From assembly GCA_900468065.1 (NCBI GenBank), contig UBTA01000090.1:1-45751 (forward strand): 45,751 bases of DNA, in the 5' to 3' direction. Shown here one piece after another: positions 8,447 to 16,794 of the stretch. The notes under the pieces were generated by a model. It ran no database searches, had not been told where the DNA came from, and was given only the letters and a program-made list of their open reading frames with translations. The translations under genes were made by a program, and so were the position numbers. Source of the DNA: Hyphomicrobiales bacterium (GTDB lineage Bacteria; Pseudomonadota; Alphaproteobacteria; Rhizobiales; Rhizobiaceae). Each line of letters starts with the position of its first letter. Position 1 is the first letter of the stretch.

Positions 8447-8854
8447 TCACTCATTCACCCGGGTATTCGTGTGGGCCCCCCCGATGGCTCGATCACCGAA
8501 CATCGACAGCTGAAGACGAACAGCAATTCGGTCTGCTCTTTCCTGCAAAAGTCTCGCGGCCTCGGGCGATAATATTTCATCGGTCGTCTTCCTCCAAAGC
8601 TCCAGCCAGCGCTCGAACATTTCAGACTTGATAACGGCAGCGTGCATCATATGCATGGCCACCGGATTTCCTTTGTACCGCCCACTGGATAGAATCAACG
8701 ATGACCAAAACTCCTCAAGCCGAAGCATGTGGCTATCCCAGTCATCCACGATCCCATTGAACACAGGTCCTAGCACCGGGTGCGCTCTCACACCCTCGTA
8801 AAACTTGGCTAGAACATCCCGCAATTCTGCTTCGGTGATCTCGCCTGGGCTCAC
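8447..8854 (-). CDS. Group III truncated hemoglobin
   Basis: A 135-residue globin of the trHb group III type. Tyr19 sits at the B10 position in LAKFYEGV, the candidate proximal His lies in AMHMMHAAV (68 or 71), and the F...WLELW signature follows (residues 80-87, with Trp83 and Trp87). Proteins of this group bind O2 and NO; the Campylobacter member protects against nitrosative stress, though biochemical roles vary. The GTG start at 8854 is supported by GGAGA eight bases upstream. No NsrR-like operator of the type seen at hmp was found upstream. Presence of hmp and nsrR 4 kb away suggests, but does not show, a shared nitrosative-stress role. Confidence 0.9.
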   Translation of the reverse strand: MSPGEITEAELRDVLAKFYEGVRAHPVLGPVFNGIVDDWDSHMLRLEEFWSSLILSSGRYKGNPVAMHMMHAAVIKSEMFERWLELWRKTTDEILSPEAARLLQERADRIAVRLQLSMFGDRAIGGAHTNTRVNE

Positions 8855-9347
8855 GTCTTTATCTCCAATCGATTATCGCGGTTGAGACATGCCGGAAATC
8901 CCGGAATCAACCTATTTCTGGATTTTGATCAGTCGCTGCAAGAAAACTTTGGCATCGATGACTTCGATTCCAAGGCCCATAAGCTACTTCAATCGGGCTT
9001 TGTCGAGCCCAAGAGCAGCGTCGAGGGCACTCGGGACAGACTTGAAGGAAACATTACCCCAATTCCAACAATAAAAAGATCAAGTCAGTCCTCTCCTTCC
9101 GCAAAGCTGCATGCGGGCATGCTTGTAGCCACCGCCAAAGCACATCTGGGTCCGCCGTCAAGGCCAGGACGGCACGCGCCGCACGAATCTGAAAGTCGGA
9201 GCCATAGTACGGGCGGGGCGACGCAATTTTTTAAGTTCGTTCGCTAAGTGAAAGATGAGGGGAAAAACTTATCGCGCGGCTGTTGGAAATATTCAATAAA
9301 ACCGGCAGCAGTGCAGGTATGCTCTTTCGAAGCGGCAAGCGCGGCGT
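8855..9347. other. Intergenic region, possible regulator relic
   Basis: About 490 bases between divergent truncated-hemoglobin and kinase genes. A plus-strand frame is open from 8882 to 9247 but has low-complexity C-terminal composition and no recognisable family. On the minus strand around 9095-9215 there are short pieces resembling an XRE-type helix-turn-helix in two different frames; see the separate entry. Confidence 0.35.
9095..9215 (-). pseudogene. Possible degraded XRE-family regulator fragment
   Basis: On the minus strand one frame reads QIRAARAVLALT, very like the start of XRE/Cro helix-turn-helix domains (QIRAARALLGWSQ). The expected next part (LAVATSMP) is found in a neighbouring frame. 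No start or intact frame exists. This could be a decayed regulator or chance resemblance. Confidence 0.2.
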
Positions 9348-10994
9348 TTGTCTCAGAATCGGGTTGAACCAGTGCGTAGACCACAAAATGCAGCGTTTCG
9401 AACTGGCGATGAGTTGACGGACCTGTCCTCGGAAGCGGTCATAATTTTTGGGCTGGATGGTGCTATTCAGTATTGGAATCCGGCTGCCAGCGAGCTCTAT
9501 CGATTTTCCGCCGATGAAGTGATGGGCCGCGATCTCGTTGCCTTGCTAGATTGCTCTTCAGAGCTTCTCGGTGACAAAGTCCAGAAGCAACTAGCCAAAA
9601 CAGAAAAATGGCGCGGGATAGTCCAGCGCAAGACCTCCGAACGAGCGCATATAGACGTCAGTGTTCGCTGGACACTGAGGATAAATGAGAATGGACTTCC
9701 CGATGCGGTTATCGAGTTCGGAAGGGCACTCGAAGCTGAAGAGAGCGTCTCCCAGCTGAAAGTTCGAGAAGAGCGATTTCAGGCGCTGTTTCACAAGTTG
9801 CCAGTGGCCCTCATGCTCGCCGACGCGCAAGGTATCGGGCAGATTCTGTGCAAATTGAAAGAGGGTGGCATAGCGGATCTTAACACCTACCTAGATGAAC
9901 ATCCGTTGTTTCTGAAAGAGGCGATGAACGGCGCGTTGATCGCGGCCGCCAACGAGAAGGCGGTTAGCACGCTCGGCGCAAACGAAAGCGGGGACCTTTA
10001 CGACAGCGCGGAACACATTTGGAGCGTCTCGCCGCAGACGTTCAAGCGCACATTGGTTGCCAGATATGAAGGAAACCTTCAGTTTGGGGAGGAGACCCGT
10101 ATTCTCACCCTAGATGGCCGCGTGATCGACGCCATGTTCACTATCGCGTTTCCGCCTCCCGAGGATCGAATGGGGATGAGCCTTCTGTGCATTACTGACA
10201 TCACCGCCGTGAAGGCGACCGAAAATCGGTTAAAAAAAATACAGGCCGACTTCGCGCATTCTTCTAGGGTGGCCATGCTCGGAGAACTCGTGGCAACTAT
10301 CGCGCATGAACTGAACCAACCACTTGGGGCGATCGCTCTGAATGCCGCGGCGGCGACGAGATGGCTTTCTCGTGAGGAACCCGCAGCCGAGCAGGCGAAG
10401 GCCAGAATCGAAAAGATTGCCGCTGAAACCAAGCGCGCCAGCGAGATGATAAGACGGATAAGGGTTATTATAACCAAACATGACGCTGGCAATGTCGAGG
10501 TCGATCTAAATTCGATCGTGACAGAGGTATTGCTTTTCCTAACTGGAGAGATTGAGAACAGGTCCGTTCAGGTGACGACCAACCTTTCTACCAATTCCCC
10601 GCGCATTCTTGGCGATAGGATACTCGTCCAGCAGGTTCTCCTGAACTTGCTTACCAACAGTCTTGAGGCATTTGACGACAAGCATGCAGGCGACAGAACA
10701 ATCCGCGTCGGCACGTCTGAGAACGTAACAACGGGAATGGTAACCCTGACGATCCAAGACAGCGGTACTGGTATCGCAGCGGAAAACCTACACCGCGTAT
10801 TCGACGGCTTCTTTTCGACAAAAGACGACGGTTTAGGAATGGGGCTTTCCATCTGCCATTCGATAATCGCTGCATACGGCGGAGATATAAAGTTTGAACG
10901 GGGGCTAAGAGTCGGAGCCGCCGCAGTCGTCACCTTGCCGTCTGCGGAACTCGGGCGAGTAAACCATATGGCCGGAACTGGAAACTATCCCTGA
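9348..10994 (+). CDS. Soluble PAS sensor histidine kinase, FixL-like core
   Basis: A 548-residue cytoplasmic kinase with no membrane segments. A PAS domain spans about 22-125 (AVIIFGLDGAIQYWNPAASELY), and a second, variant PAS domain about 143-288 ends in ITDITAVKATENRLKK. The HisKA domain has LGELVATIAHELNQPL, with phosphoacceptor His320, and the HATPase domain has NLLTNSLEAF, DSGTGIA and GLGMGLS. The core is the DctB/FixL-type HPK4 class. Start is uncertain: TTG at 9348 opens the frame, and a GTG about nine codons later is an alternative. It is followed after 57 bp by the antiporter gene on the same strand. There is no heme-binding FixL PAS signature that I can verify, so the signal is unknown. 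Confidence 0.88.
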   Translation: MSQNRVEPVRRPQNAAFRTGDELTDLSSEAVIIFGLDGAIQYWNPAASELYRFSADEVMGRDLVALLDCSSELLGDKVQKQLAKTEKWRGIVQRKTSERAHIDVSVRWTLRINENGLPDAVIEFGRALEAEESVSQLKVREERFQALFHKLPVALMLADAQGIGQILCKLKEGGIADLNTYLDEHPLFLKEAMNGALIAAANEKAVSTLGANESGDLYDSAEHIWSVSPQTFKRTLVARYEGNLQFGEETRILTLDGRVIDAMFTIAFPPPEDRMGMSLLCITDITAVKATENRLKKIQADFAHSSRVAMLGELVATIAHELNQPLGAIALNAAAATRWLSREEPAAEQAKARIEKIAAETKRASEMIRRIRVIITKHDAGNVEVDLNSIVTEVLLFLTGEIENRSVQVTTNLSTNSPRILGDRILVQQVLLNLLTNSLEAFDDKHAGDRTIRVGTSENVTTGMVTLTIQDSGTGIAAENLHRVFDGFFSTKDDGLGMGLSICHSIIAAYGGDIKFERGLRVGAAAVVTLPSAELGRVNHMAGTGNYP

Positions 10995-11051
10995 TAGGCG
11001 TGGTAGAGACTCATAAAACTAGCAACTTTTGCGATCTGAGCCGGAGAGAAA

Positions 11052-12635
11052 ATGCATCCCGTCGAACTCTTTGAACTTGTAATTGGAATGCTAGTCGTCG
11101 TTCTTGCATTGCATTGGATTGCTGAACGCCTCCATTGGCCTCCATCAGTCGCTTTGTTAATCGGAGGCGGTGCGCTGGCTTTTATCCCCGGCATTCCGAC
11201 AATCCAACTAGATCCTGAATTGGTTCTCGTGATATTCCTACCTCCGTTGCTGATGGATGGGGCGTGGTACACGGCGCTCTCGCGATTCAAGCGACATTTT
11301 GTGGGCATTTTGTCTCTCGCCGTGGGTGCGGTCGTGTTCACCACACTGGTCGTTGCAACAGTGACGCATTGGCTGATGCCTTCACTTCCGTGGGCGGCAT
11401 GCGCGGCTCTAGGAGCAATCTTGTCACCACCTGACGCAGTGTCTGCCAGGGCCGTTCTCCAACGGGTCCGCCTTCCCCGACGGCTCTCAACGCTTCTGGA
11501 AGGCGAAAGTCTTCTCAACGATGCCACCGGACTGGTGATCTTTCGCTTCGCGGTCGCGGCAGCTGTGGGCGGCGGCTTCGATGCAGGAGCTGCCCTTGGT
11601 CAATTCGTGATACTCACGATAGGTGGCTTGGCTGTCGGACTCGCCATAAGCTTTTTATGGTTGATAATAGCACGCTCCGTGCGCGACGAATTGATCTTGA
11701 TCGTCATATCGCCGCTCGTCAGCTGGGCATCTTACCTGGTTGGTGAGGCGTTTCAGGTTTCCGGCGTAACTGCCACGGTAACGGCTGGGCTAGTCTTAGG
11801 ATGGCATCAACACACGGTTTTGTCGGCGTCCGTACGTCTGAGAGGGACAGCGTTCTGGATTGTCCTCGTGTTCCTGCTCGAAGCTTCAGTGTTCGTACTG
11901 ATCGGCTTTTCACTCCGAGATATCATGGAGCGCGCGGGTGGCCCCGAGATCGTATTCGAACAGATGGCGTGGCCGCTTCTGGTAATCGTGGTCTCATTGA
12001 CGGCGGCGCGCTTCGCATGGATATTTGGATCGGACCTGCTGCTACAGGCACTGGTCATGGCGGGAATTGGCAGACACCAACCCCTCGGCCGATCAGCGGG
12101 CACTGTCGTGAGTTGGGCAGGTATGCGAGGGGTCGTTACCCTCGCCGTGGCGTTGACATTGCCGGAAGCCATGCCAGGTCGAGATTTTATGGTGGTTACG
12201 GCCTTTGGCGTGATCTTGGCCACCGTTGTTATTCAGGGCTCGACTCTCGGTTTCGTGATTCGCTGGGCGGGCCTCCGTAAAACAGAGGAAGACGAGCCCC
12301 CCATGAACATGCCGGCGGCGGAGGCAGCCCTGGCGCAAGCCCAACTCACGGCGGTGGAAAAGCACGCGCGCGACGGCGACGGGAACATCGTCCATCCAAG
12401 GTTACTGGACCAGTTCACACGGAGTGCATCCGTGGCTGAAAGTTACAGTGGGACCGCTACCGAACGGGAACGGGACATTCAAGCACATTACGATTTGATC
12501 ATCGCGGCAGTGGATGCGGGACGCGCAGAACTGGTTCGCCTCCATAGAACCCACAAGATCGATGACGAGACCTTGCATAGCCTCGAGCATGATCTTGATC
12601 TACAAGAACTCGCTGCGATTTCGGCCAAGGAATAG
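11052..12635 (+). CDS. CPA1-family Na+/H+ antiporter (NhaP-like)
   Basis: The 527-residue product is an inner-membrane cation/proton exchanger. It has about 12 hydrophobic segments up to residue 410 and then a cytoplasmic tail of about 115 residues. Family signatures are FLPPLLMDGAW near 58, GAILSPPDAV near 121, LLEGESLLNDATGL near 144, the ARF pair near 319, and AGMRGVVTLA near 357. The Asp-containing ND motif in the middle of the membrane domain is the ion-binding site in this family. ATG at 11052 follows CCGGAGAGAAA. It is probably cotranscribed with the upstream PAS kinase (57-bp gap). Preference for Na+, K+ or Li+ cannot be read from sequence. Confidence 0.92.
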   Translation: MHPVELFELVIGMLVVVLALHWIAERLHWPPSVALLIGGGALAFIPGIPTIQLDPELVLVIFLPPLLMDGAWYTALSRFKRHFVGILSLAVGAVVFTTLVVATVTHWLMPSLPWAACAALGAILSPPDAVSARAVLQRVRLPRRLSTLLEGESLLNDATGLVIFRFAVAAAVGGGFDAGAALGQFVILTIGGLAVGLAISFLWLIIARSVRDELILIVISPLVSWASYLVGEAFQVSGVTATVTAGLVLGWHQHTVLSASVRLRGTAFWIVLVFLLEASVFVLIGFSLRDIMERAGGPEIVFEQMAWPLLVIVVSLTAARFAWIFGSDLLLQALVMAGIGRHQPLGRSAGTVVSWAGMRGVVTLAVALTLPEAMPGRDFMVVTAFGVILATVVIQGSTLGFVIRWAGLRKTEEDEPPMNMPAAEAALAQAQLTAVEKHARDGDGNIVHPRLLDQFTRSASVAESYSGTATERERDIQAHYDLIIAAVDAGRAELVRLHRTHKIDDETLHSLEHDLDLQELAAISAKE

Positions 12636-12697
12636 ATCTCTTGTAATTGGCACCAGCCATTACCGGGGAGGTCAGAGCCCTCGCCTGGTCTTTTCGG

Positions 12698-12720
12698 AAT
12701 GATGTAGCAGATGCCATCAA
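12698..12720 (+). repeat. Left terminal inverted repeat of the outer element
   Basis: Twenty-three bases pairing with 14319-14341 at 21 positions. It is preceded by TCGG, which also follows the right copy. Confidence 0.55.
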
Positions 12721-12881
12721 CCTTACACGCCGCGACGATGAACGCTTCAGCGACAAGCGTGGCGAGTAATCACCGTCCGCGAAAGGCGAGGCTATCGTTT
12801 GAAAACAACTGATAAGCCGGACTCTATATGATATTATAGTGCGGTAATCCCCCCGTTTTTAACGGGGCTCCGCAGTAGAAT

Positions 12882-13709
12882 TCACGCGGCCATTTTCAGT
12901 TTCTGTGCGGGCGTTATGCCGCCGATGCCCATATTGGGCCGTTCGTTGTTGTACGTCCATAGCCACTGTGTGGCGAATTCCTGTGCCTCCTCGATGCTTT
13001 CGATGATGTATTGGTCGAGCCATTCATGTCGGACGGTGCGGTTGTAGCGCTCGACGTAGGCATTCTGTTGCGGCTTTCCGGGCTGGATGTGGCTCAAGGC
13101 AATTCCTTGCGTTTCGGCCCATCCCATCAATTTGCCACTGACATATTCAGGTCCATTATCCACACGAATGGCGAACGGTTTGCCGCGCCACTCGATGATC
13201 TGGTTCAGACTGCGGATGACGCGTTCAGCAGGCAGCGAAAAATCCACCTCGATGCCCAACCCCTCGCGGTTGAAGTCGTCCAGGACATTCAACAGCCGGA
13301 ATTGCCTACCGTCTTCCAAACGATCCGCCATGAAATCCATTGACCAGACCAGGTTCGGCGCATCCGGAACAGTCAAGGCATCGGGTTTGTCCCGCTTCAA
13401 ACGCTTGCGTGGCTTTATCCTGAGGTTCAATTCCAGCTCGCGGTAGATGCGGTACACGCGCTTGTGGTTCCAGCGATGTCCCCGAACATTGCGCAGGTAA
13501 AGAAAGCACAGGCCGAAGCCCCAGGTCTTCTTCGCCCTCGTCAGCCCGATGAGCAGATCGGCGATCTGCTCGTTCTCGTCGTTCAGCTTGGCGCTATAAC
13601 GATAACATGTCTCGCTGAGATCGAAGGTACGGCAGGCCAACGCAATGCTGACCCCACGTAGCGCCACTGCTTTCCCAGCCATCTCCCCGCGTTGAGATGG
13701 CCGCATCAT
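12882..13709 (-). CDS. IS3-family transposase OrfB (DDE integrase domain)
   Basis: The 275-residue catalytic part of the transposase. The N-terminal HTH_21-like segment is followed by an rve integrase core with the DDE residues visible: Asp in VWSMDFM, Asp in RVDNGPEY, and Glu in [10 protein letters not shown] about 35 residues later. The C-terminal [13 protein letters not shown] stretch is typical of the IS407 group. ATG at 13709 overlaps the end of orfA by 4 bp. The A7 run (13709-13715) just before the orfA stop fits programmed -1 frameshifting to make an OrfAB fusion, the active form in this family. Confidence 0.95.
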   Translation of the reverse strand: MMRPSQRGEMAGKAVALRGVSIALACRTFDLSETCYRYSAKLNDENEQIADLLIGLTRAKKTWGFGLCFLYLRNVRGHRWNHKRVYRIYRELELNLRIKPRKRLKRDKPDALTVPDAPNLVWSMDFMADRLEDGRQFRLLNVLDDFNREGLGIEVDFSLPAERVIRSLNQIIEWRGKPFAIRVDNGPEYVSGKLMGWAETQGIALSHIQPGKPQQNAYVERYNRTVRHEWLDQYIIESIEEAQEFATQWLWTYNNERPNMGIGGITPAQKLKMAA

Positions 13710-13969
13710 TTTTTTCCAAGAGCCTCCTTCAGAAGCTCGGCCTGCATGCTCATCTCGGCATACATCTTCTTCAGCCGACGGTTCTCATCCTCCAAAGCCT
13801 TCATCTGGCTGATCATCGACGCGTCCATTCCGCCGTATTTGGATCGCCATTTGTAAAAGGACGCCGTGCTCATTCCATGTTCCCGGCAAAGATCGGGTAC
13901 AGGGACACCTCCCTCCGCCTGGCGCAGGATGGCAAGGATTTGTGGTTCGCTAAATCTGCTCGTCTTCAT
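13706..13969 (-). CDS. IS3-family transposase OrfA (HTH_Tnp_1)
   Basis: The 87-residue DNA-binding part of the transposase. A helix-turn-helix covers residues 5-45 ([16 protein letters not shown], then [19 protein letters not shown]). A leucine-zipper-like coiled coil follows from about 50 to 80 ([17 protein letters not shown]). ATG at 13969 is preceded by GGAGA at good spacing; a TTG just upstream is less likely. It ends in AAAAAAATGA, the slippery run that links it to orfB. Confidence 0.95.
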   Translation of the reverse strand: MKTSRFSEPQILAILRQAEGGVPVPDLCREHGMSTASFYKWRSKYGGMDASMISQMKALEDENRRLKKMYAEMSMQAELLKEALGKK

Positions 13970-14078
13970 CAAAAATCTCCTCGATCATTAAGGCCGAGAA
14001 AATTCTACTTTTGAAGCCCGTTAATTGGCGGGGGGATTACCGTGCGAGCAACAAACTCGGCTCCACGAAGATTGGCGG

Positions 14079-14297
14079 ATGAGTGTTAAATCGCCAACCT
14101 CGCTGACGGACCAGCAGGATCTGTTCGCCCGTTCATTGGGGAGTAGCGGCCAGTATGAGGCTGACGCTGCCCAAAGCAAAGCTCTTGGCGAATTGCTTGA
14201 GCGTCGCTTGAAAGGGCCACTTATAACCACGGCAGAATTGGGCAGCCGCATCGATGCATTGATCGAGCGAAAGCGACTGCCCCTTTCAAATCAGTGA
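14079..14297 (+). CDS. Shortened ParD-like antitoxin, orphan
   Basis: A 72-residue protein whose start (MSVKSPTSLTDQQDLFARSL) and end (LLERRLKGPLITTAELGSRI then ERKR) both match ParD-family antitoxins. The usual SAVLQRGLELLR-type stretch after the GQY position is missing, as if about 20 residues were deleted in frame. That stretch forms part of the ribbon-helix-helix fold, so DNA binding is doubtful. There is no ParE toxin on either side: the gene ends 22 bp before the outer element's right repeat. The IS407-type element separates it from any original promoter, and no good ribosome-binding site precedes the ATG. It is probably a relic. Confidence 0.6.
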   Translation: MSVKSPTSLTDQQDLFARSLGSSGQYEADAAQSKALGELLERRLKGPLITTAELGSRIDALIERKRLPLSNQ

Positions 14298-14318
14298 CCG
14301 ATCGGGGCCTGAGTGCAT

Positions 14319-14341
14319 TTGGTGGCATCTGCTACATAATT
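14319..14341 (-). repeat. Right terminal inverted repeat of the outer element
   Basis: Inverted copy of 12698-12720 (21 of 23 positions), followed directly by TCGG. Confidence 0.55.
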
Positions 14342-14345
14342 TCGG

Positions 14346-14804
14346 ATCTTTGTACCGGTCCATCGGCAAGTTCGATTCAAGGTGCGAGGTCGCAGTTGTG
14401 ATCCAGGATCGAGCACCTTTGCAGTGAACTCGGCGGGGACTTCAGTTCCGAAACGACTTCATGCGGCGACGACATCTCGCCGAGCCACGTGAGGAACCTC
14501 ACGCCGCCCATTGATATGGGCGGCGATCATCGTTGTGAATGTCTCCGTTGTCCGAACTTCGCGTCGCGATAGCTTCCGCGTCTGCGGCTATTTCTGATGC
14601 CACTCCAAACAGTGCGCGCAGGGTGTATGCGCTCAAAACTCGCTCTGTGGCAGGGCTAACCCCCAACCATTGGGTAGCTATCCACGACAGGCTAATCCGT
14701 TCACCCTCTAATTAACGAAATACCGCCTGGAAGTTGATTTTCTGCTTGCACCTCTCGCAATGCGAATATCCGCTCACTAGCGCACAGAAGCGGGACCCGG
14801 AACA
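14346..14804. other. Intergenic region, no gene supported
   Basis: About 460 bases between the mobile region and the AraC gene. The minus strand around 14510-14650 has a coding-like stretch without a start or a recognised family. Given the short AraC protein downstream, this may be scarred DNA, but nothing definite can be called. Confidence 0.35.
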
Positions 14805-15338
14805 ATGTCGTATCTGTCGCCAACGAGAAGCGAACTAATTCCCAAAACACAACGCTCATTTGTCGCGGGCATGACAAAGGGCGTATTCGAACTTCAAGAT
14901 CCGACACTTATCCACCTCGCCCGCCAGTTGGCATTGGTTGAGTGGTTGGCAAATAGCGAACAGCACATCGAGGAGAGCGGCCAGCAGCCGGTCAAGCAAC
15001 TCGCTCCCTGGCAACACGCCGCAGCTACCAATTTCATATTGAAGAGTTTACATCGGCGTATAGGAACCGATGAAATCGCGGAAAAGGCGGGGCTTAGCAG
15101 CAACTATTTTTCCCGTGCGTTCAAAGCGACGTTCGGTTGCACTCCGCAGGAGCACGTGAGGCGATGCCGCCTTTATCAGGCTCGGCTTTTGCTCTTGGGC
15201 ACATCAAAGGCATTGGTCGATATTTCCGCGGAATGCGGGTTTGCCGACCAAGCACATTTTTCAAGGGTCTTCAGGCGCGATGCTGGATATACGCCACACA
15301 AATGGCGGCAGCTGTATAAACCCCTTCCACGAATGTAG
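14805..15338 (+). CDS. AraC-family transcriptional regulator, short form
   Basis: A 177-residue protein with a full C-terminal AraC DNA-binding domain at about 75-172: a first helix-turn-helix around IGTDEIAEKAGLSSNYFSRAFK and a second around ALVDISAECGFADQAHFSRVFRRDAGYTP. Typical members have about 280-300 residues with an N-terminal effector domain; here only about 75 residues precede the HTH and they match no sensor domain I know. An in-frame stop lies just upstream of the ATG, so the frame cannot be extended. It may be a stand-alone HTH form or a regulator truncated when the neighbouring mobile element arrived. The next gene on the strand is a glutathione S-transferase, a possible target. 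Confidence 0.8.
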   Translation: MSYLSPTRSELIPKTQRSFVAGMTKGVFELQDPTLIHLARQLALVEWLANSEQHIEESGQQPVKQLAPWQHAAATNFILKSLHRRIGTDEIAEKAGLSSNYFSRAFKATFGCTPQEHVRRCRLYQARLLLLGTSKALVDISAECGFADQAHFSRVFRRDAGYTPHKWRQLYKPLPRM

Positions 15339-15573
15339 AGCCCCTTGTCCTGCCGGCGAGGATGTTTTTCGATGTGCCACCGGCGACTATCGGTTACCGA
15401 CACGACGGTTTGGGAATCTCGCTACCAAGCCCCCAAACCAAAGCATGAGGTGCGCTCCCAGCAAGTTTTATATCAGCGGATGGCTCGCCGTCGCATATTC
15501 GGGCTCTAACAGTCGGTCCGACGTTTTGTCATCCCGTTTGACCGCATACGAGCGATGACCGAAGGAAATAACC

Positions 15574-16164
15574 GTGGCAATAAAGCTCTATTACAGCCCT
15601 TTAGCCTGCAGCCTAGCCGACCATATCGCTCTGCACGAAACTGGCCAAGAATTCGAGCGGGAACGCGTCGATCTAAAGAGCAAGCGCACTGAATCTGGCC
15701 GCGACTACAATTCCGTGACGACCAAAGGATACGTCCCAGCTTTAGTGCTCGAGACCGGGGAAACCCTTACGGAAAACATCGCCGTCCTCGATTGGATCGC
15801 ATCGCGCCATCCAAAGCTCGGGATTGCTGGACCGCTCGGCCGAACTCGCGTCCTGGAAGCGTTGACGTATGTCTCAACGGAGTTGCACCGAAGCTTCTTG
15901 CCTATGTGGCATTCGGAAAACACCGAGGAGAAAGCCAAGGCTAGCGAAACGATCACCAATCGCCTCGCGTTCTTCTCCGACGGCCTGAAGACCGACTACC
16001 TTTTCGGTGATCGGCCGAGTGTCGCGGATTTCTATCTTTTCGTGATGCTACTATGGGCAGAGAGGTTTCAAATTCTGGTGCCCACCTCTCTCGTCCAGCT
16101 GCGAGATCGAATCAGAGCTCGTCCAGCTGTACAAGCCGCAATGTCCGCTGAGGGTTTACTGTAG
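15574..16164 (+). CDS. Glutathione S-transferase
   Basis: A 196-residue cytosolic GST. The N-terminal thioredoxin-like domain begins IKLYYSPLACSLADHIALHE, with the conserved cis-Pro in KGYVPALV and the glutathione-contact pair in LTENIAVLDWI. The all-alpha C-terminal domain includes the N-capping motif FGDRPSVADFYLF. The Ser/Cys position near residues 10-12 (ACS) fits the bacterial beta class, where Cys10 is the mixed-disulfide residue. GTG at 15574 is supported by AAGGAAATAACC. It conjugates or reduces electrophiles with glutathione; substrate unknown. The preceding 235 bases hold no gene. Confidence 0.93.
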   Translation: MAIKLYYSPLACSLADHIALHETGQEFERERVDLKSKRTESGRDYNSVTTKGYVPALVLETGETLTENIAVLDWIASRHPKLGIAGPLGRTRVLEALTYVSTELHRSFLPMWHSENTEEKAKASETITNRLAFFSDGLKTDYLFGDRPSVADFYLFVMLLWAERFQILVPTSLVQLRDRIRARPAVQAAMSAEGLL

Positions 16165-16338
16165 GGCATTTGTAAGTTGCTGCGACTTGAGGCCTTCGTC
16201 GTCGCAGGTAGGGGCCGACGGGTGCGCGCGCCCAGCCAAGCTAAATGGGCATGGCCCCAAACCAATGTTTAAGGGTCAAACAATTAAGTCGATGCTACAA
16301 GCTGAGGCTTAGACGTTCTAGCGCAGGTAGGCCGAACT

Positions 16339-16722
16339 TTGCCACACACATCAACAATCGCCGTCGTGGACGATGACGAAGCCATCCGTGGAGCCATGGA
16401 AGACTTACTAGAGTCGTGCGGGTACAAGGGCATTTCCTTCGCGTCCGCGCTTGAGTTCCTCAGTGATCCCGATCACGCCTCATTTGGCTGCATCCTTTCG
16501 GACGTCAAGATGCCCGGAATGGATGGCATTCAAATGCTAGCTGTCTTGAACAGGGAGCCCTCGAGACCGCCAATCGTATTCATGACCTCGTTTGCCGACT
16601 TGCGTATCAGGTCTGCCGCGATGCGGAGTGGCGCTTTGGCGTTTCTCGGCAAACCAGTGGATATTAGCGAACTGCTGGGATTTCTCGAAACAGCTATCGG
16701 CTCGCCTAGCATCGAGCGCTGA
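16339..16722 (+). CDS. Single-domain response regulator (receiver only)
   Basis: A 127-residue receiver domain with no output domain. The acidic pocket is DDD at 11-13, the phosphorylation site Asp55 lies in ILSDVKMPGMDG, and Lys105 in FLGKPVD completes the active site. The sequence is FixJ-receiver-like. The start is probably TTG at 16339 with AGGTAGG upstream; no ATG is available before the acidic pocket. It converges with the FixL-like kinase gene (ends 72 bp apart), a likely partner. Such lone receivers act as phosphate sinks or protein-interaction switches. Confidence 0.85.
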   Translation: MPHTSTIAVVDDDEAIRGAMEDLLESCGYKGISFASALEFLSDPDHASFGCILSDVKMPGMDGIQMLAVLNREPSRPPIVFMTSFADLRIRSAAMRSGALAFLGKPVDISELLGFLETAIGSPSIER

Positions 16723-16794
16723 GCTGGTGAGTCTCGACAAGAGGCGACTCTATGCCAGGAGTTTGGATCGACGATTCCTCACCAGCCGCAATTC

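Larger units (their letters stand above)
12843..14041 (-). mobile_element. IS3-family insertion sequence, IS407-type
   Basis: A 1199-bp element with imperfect terminal inverted repeats beginning GGTAATCCCCCCG at both ends and continuing similarly for about 40 bp (both reach an AGTAGAATT block). It is flanked by a 4-bp direct repeat GTGC at 12839-12842 and 14042-14045. It contains orfA and orfB on the minus strand with an A7 slippery run at their junction. Both frames appear intact, so the element may be active. It is inserted 33 bp upstream of the ParD-like ATG. Confidence 0.93.
12698..14341. mobile_element. Older element with 23-bp inverted repeats, interrupted by an IS
   Basis: The ends 12698-12720 and 14319-14341 are inverted copies matching at 21 of 23 positions; the shared core is ATGTAGCAGATGCCA. 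They are flanked directly by TCGG on both sides (12694-12697 and 14342-14345), as expected of a 4-bp target-site duplication. Removing the inner IS and one GTGC copy leaves about 441 bp, which carries only a shortened ParD-like gene and no transposase. This looks like a non-autonomous, MITE-like element. It is inferred from one copy only. Confidence 0.5.

Noticed and set aside
9108..9127. GCATGC-GG-GCATGC repeat as a possible NsrR site
   Set aside because: The spacing and GC-rich centre do not fit the 23-bp NsrR pattern seen at hmp.
8882..9247. 121-codon plus-strand frame upstream of the PAS kinase
   Set aside because: No family match, weak ribosome site, and a low-complexity C-terminal half; a minus-strand relic may explain part of the open frame.
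12738..12812. 24-codon ORF inside the left part of the outer element
   Set aside because: No ribosome site and no recognisable sequence; likely chance.
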